NCBI GenBank assembly: GCA_049520215.1
Contig: JBEKPZ010000063.1
Coordinates: forward strand, 1 to 27,657
DNA: 27,657 nucleotides
Source: Bog-159 sp049520215
Lineage (GTDB): Bacteria; Acidobacteriota; Terriglobia; Bryobacterales; Bryobacteraceae
Reading direction: 5' to 3'
Shown: one piece after another, positions 26,418 to 27,657 of the stretch
Position numbering within the stretch: position 1 is the stretch's first letter
Layout of the letters: the number at the start of each line of letters is the position of its first letter
Translations under genes and position numbers: made by a program
The notes under the pieces: generated by a model
Told to the model about the DNA's origin: nothing
Seen by the model: the letters and a program-made list of their open reading frames with translations, nothing else
Databases searched by the model: none

Positions 26418-27421
26418 TTCTCACGCCCCTGCAACGAGAAAAACTCCGCCACGTTTTCGCCCAAAAGCTGCCTGAAGCTCTTGTCCAGGTATGAGCGGAT
26501 GGACACGTAACACTCGCCGCAAGTGTTGTGCGCCGTGAATTCGCGCGCCATGCGCTCCCGCGCCTCCAGTGGGAATTGCTGAAACTGCATCGAGCACGGC
26601 TGCAGCATACCGTCGCTCCGCACCACCAGAAATCGCAGGCCCGCCTTGCAGCCCGGCGCGCCGCCCTCCGCGAAGTACCGCCGCGTCGCGTCCAGCGTGC
26701 TCCTGGAGTTGACGATCCAGTTGGTCTCGTCGCGCATCCCCTCGACCATGTCCAACCCGGCGTTGAGCGCCCGCAACTGCTCGGGCCTCTCCAGGCAGTA
26801 TTCGCGCGAGCCCGTGCGCTTGGGCGAGTAGGCGCTGTAACAAAGGTTAACGCCCCATTCCCGCGCCTTGCCTGCGATCGCCGTAATCTCGCCCACGTTC
26901 GCGCTGGTGATGCAACTGTTCAGCACGATATCGTCGTGGCCCAGCCGCGCCAGCCGCGGCACAATCTCGCTGAGATGCTTGTACAGCCCCGGATGCACGC
27001 GGAAATCGTCGTGCCGCTCGTCGGGGAAATCCAGGCTCACCGAAAACTGGTCCACGCCCGCCGCCCGCAACTCCAGGTAGCGCTCCTCCGTCATCAGCGA
27101 CCAGTTCGATACCAGGATGGTATACGGAACCTGGGCGCCGCCCTTGATCTCGCGCACGATCTCGGCCAGATCGTCGCGCATCATCGGCTCGCCGCCCGAA
27201 ACCTGCACCACGCACGGCCGCAGCGCCTCCATGTAGCGCCGGTATTCGTGCGGCCGCAGATTGGCGCTCTCGTCCTTGGGTCCCCCGTGATCGCAGTGCC
27301 GGCAGTAACACGTGCACGAGTCGGTCACCTCGAACGAAACCACGATGGGGCGTCCCGCGATCCAATTCAACGATCCACGCCCGATGATCCGATTTGATGC
27401 GATAAATGAGGTTTTGCGCAC
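26408..27421 (-). CDS. Radical SAM enzyme with SPASM/twitch-like C-terminal cysteines
   Basis: The 337-residue protein carries the radical SAM cluster motif C-x3-C-x2-C in DSCTCYCRHCDHGG, followed by the SAM-binding VQVSGGEPMMRDDL. The C-terminal third has further cysteines in GAPGCKAG, LQPCSMQF and NTCGECYVS, as in SPASM or twitch domains that hold an auxiliary iron-sulfur cluster. Such enzymes modify peptides or act in cofactor and lipid pathways; the substrate is not evident. The GTG at 27421 is chosen because an extended -10 promoter lies just upstream and GRGSLNWIAGRPIVVSFEV looks like the true N-terminus; the open frame beyond it is repeat-like and overlaps the divergent transporter. 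The last codons and stop lie inside a palindromic element. Confidence 0.88.
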   Translation of the reverse strand: MRKTSFIASNRIIGRGSLNWIAGRPIVVSFEVTDSCTCYCRHCDHGGPKDESANLRPHEYRRYMEALRPCVVQVSGGEPMMRDDLAEIVREIKGGAQVPYTILVSNWSLMTEERYLELRAAGVDQFSVSLDFPDERHDDFRVHPGLYKHLSEIVPRLARLGHDDIVLNSCITSANVGEITAIAGKAREWGVNLCYSAYSPKRTGSREYCLERPEQLRALNAGLDMVEGMRDETNWIVNSRSTLDATRRYFAEGGAPGCKAGLRFLVVRSDGMLQPCSMQFQQFPLEARERMAREFTAHNTCGECYVSIRSYLDKSFRQLLGENVAEFFSLQGREKAD

Positions 27422-27435
27422 GGTAGACCCAATAA

Positions 27436-27464
27436 ATGGTATCAACCGGCTGCCTGCCGGGCAA
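27436..27464 (-). promoter_or_regulatory. Promoter of the radical SAM gene
   Basis: On the minus strand -35 TTGCCC (27459-27464) and -10 TACCAT (27436-27441) are 17 bp apart, with TGA before the -10 as an extended element. The leader would be about 7 nt. The 9-mer TGATACCAT recurs in the divergent promoter. Confidence 0.5.
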
Positions 27465-27543
27465 CGATATCCAGTTGAACAGACCTGTAAATCCGTTAAA
27501 CGGCGCCGGACAGCGGCCGGGCAACCCATCCGTTCCTGAATCC

Positions 27544-27552
27544 TGATACCAT
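27544..27552 (+). promoter_or_regulatory. Extended -10 box of the divergent MFS gene
   Basis: TGATACCAT is identical to the box of the radical SAM promoter. TACCAT ends 7 bases before the ATG at 27560, predicting a leaderless or near-leaderless transcript. No -35 is evident. Confidence 0.4.
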
Positions 27553-27559
27553 CCGGTCC

Positions 27560-27657
27560 ATGTTGATCCTCGCCGCCATCCTCGCCATCTTCGTTTACGG
27601 CATGATTGCCGCCATGCTGGGCACTATCCTGCCCGATCTCTCCGCGCGCTTTCACCT
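27560..27657 (+). CDS. MFS transporter, N-terminal fragment cut by the window edge
   Basis: From the ATG at 27560 the 32 complete codons visible encode MLILAAILAIFVYGMIAA, then MLGTILPDLSARFH. One hydrophobic helix is followed by GTILPDLSARF, the pattern at the end of the first helix in FucP-like and other sugar or drug MFS transporters. The rest lies beyond the window. It is divergent from the radical SAM gene, with about 140 bp between the start codons. Confidence 0.7.
   Translation, partial: MLILAAILAIFVYGMIAAMLGTILPDLSARFH

Overview
The window looks like a piece of chromosome from a high-GC soil Acidobacterium, most likely of the Solibacter/Bryobacterales type. This is inferred from gene content, not from a marker gene. 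It carries two large orphan FtsX/MacB-type permeases of the kind expanded in Acidobacteria (ADOP), one of them behind a PadR repressor. It also has a YpdA-like flavoprotein, a small CxxC protein, and many short intergenic palindromes. No rRNA, tRNA, CRISPR array, insertion sequence, phage or plasmid gene was seen.

Layout. 1-2.4 kb (minus): a secreted alpha/beta hydrolase cut by the left edge, then hflX and hfq (transcribed hfq, hflX, hydrolase). 2.5-3.1 kb: a frameshifted regulator pseudogene. 3.1-5.7 kb (minus): an orphan nuoM followed by a family 2 glycosyltransferase. 5.8-7.5 kb: an AT-richer accessory patch with two uncharacterised proteins, one with an R-x4-H motif of HEPN type. 7.5-9.8 kb (minus): a HisC-like aminotransferase overlapping hppD, a plausible tyrosine-to-homogentisate unit. 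9.8-11.7 kb (plus): an MFS exporter overlapping a 3-methyladenine DNA glycosylase. 11.7-13.2 kb (minus): two decayed secreted-protein genes behind an intact toxin-antitoxin pair with its own promoter and operator. 13.2-16.4 kb (minus): PadR and ADOP permease with a clear promoter/operator. 16.4-18.2 kb: repeats and a BNR-repeat protein. 18.4-21.8 kb: an SDR oxidoreductase convergent with a second ADOP permease, separated by a large heptamer inverted repeat. 22.4-26.4 kb (plus): alaS overlapping the ypdA-like gene, then the small CxxC protein. 26.4-27.7 kb: a radical SAM/SPASM-like enzyme (minus) and the start of an MFS transporter (plus), divergent.

The most distinctive feature is a dispersed family of short palindromic elements, with about a dozen copies in 27 kb. 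A nearly constant GTGGGRC box is followed by one or two hairpins whose arm sequences differ between copies while remaining paired. Copies sit against gene ends: they supply the stop codon of hppD and of the radical SAM gene, follow the hflX stop directly, and in one case form the N-terminal codons of the ypdA-like gene. A second palindrome family (TGGAGGGCGG arms) builds larger cruciforms. Other points of interest are an hfq/hflX pair in one frame separated by a single TAG, a YpdA homologue lacking the usual active-site cysteine, and a PadR palindrome that covers the -10 region of its own promoter.
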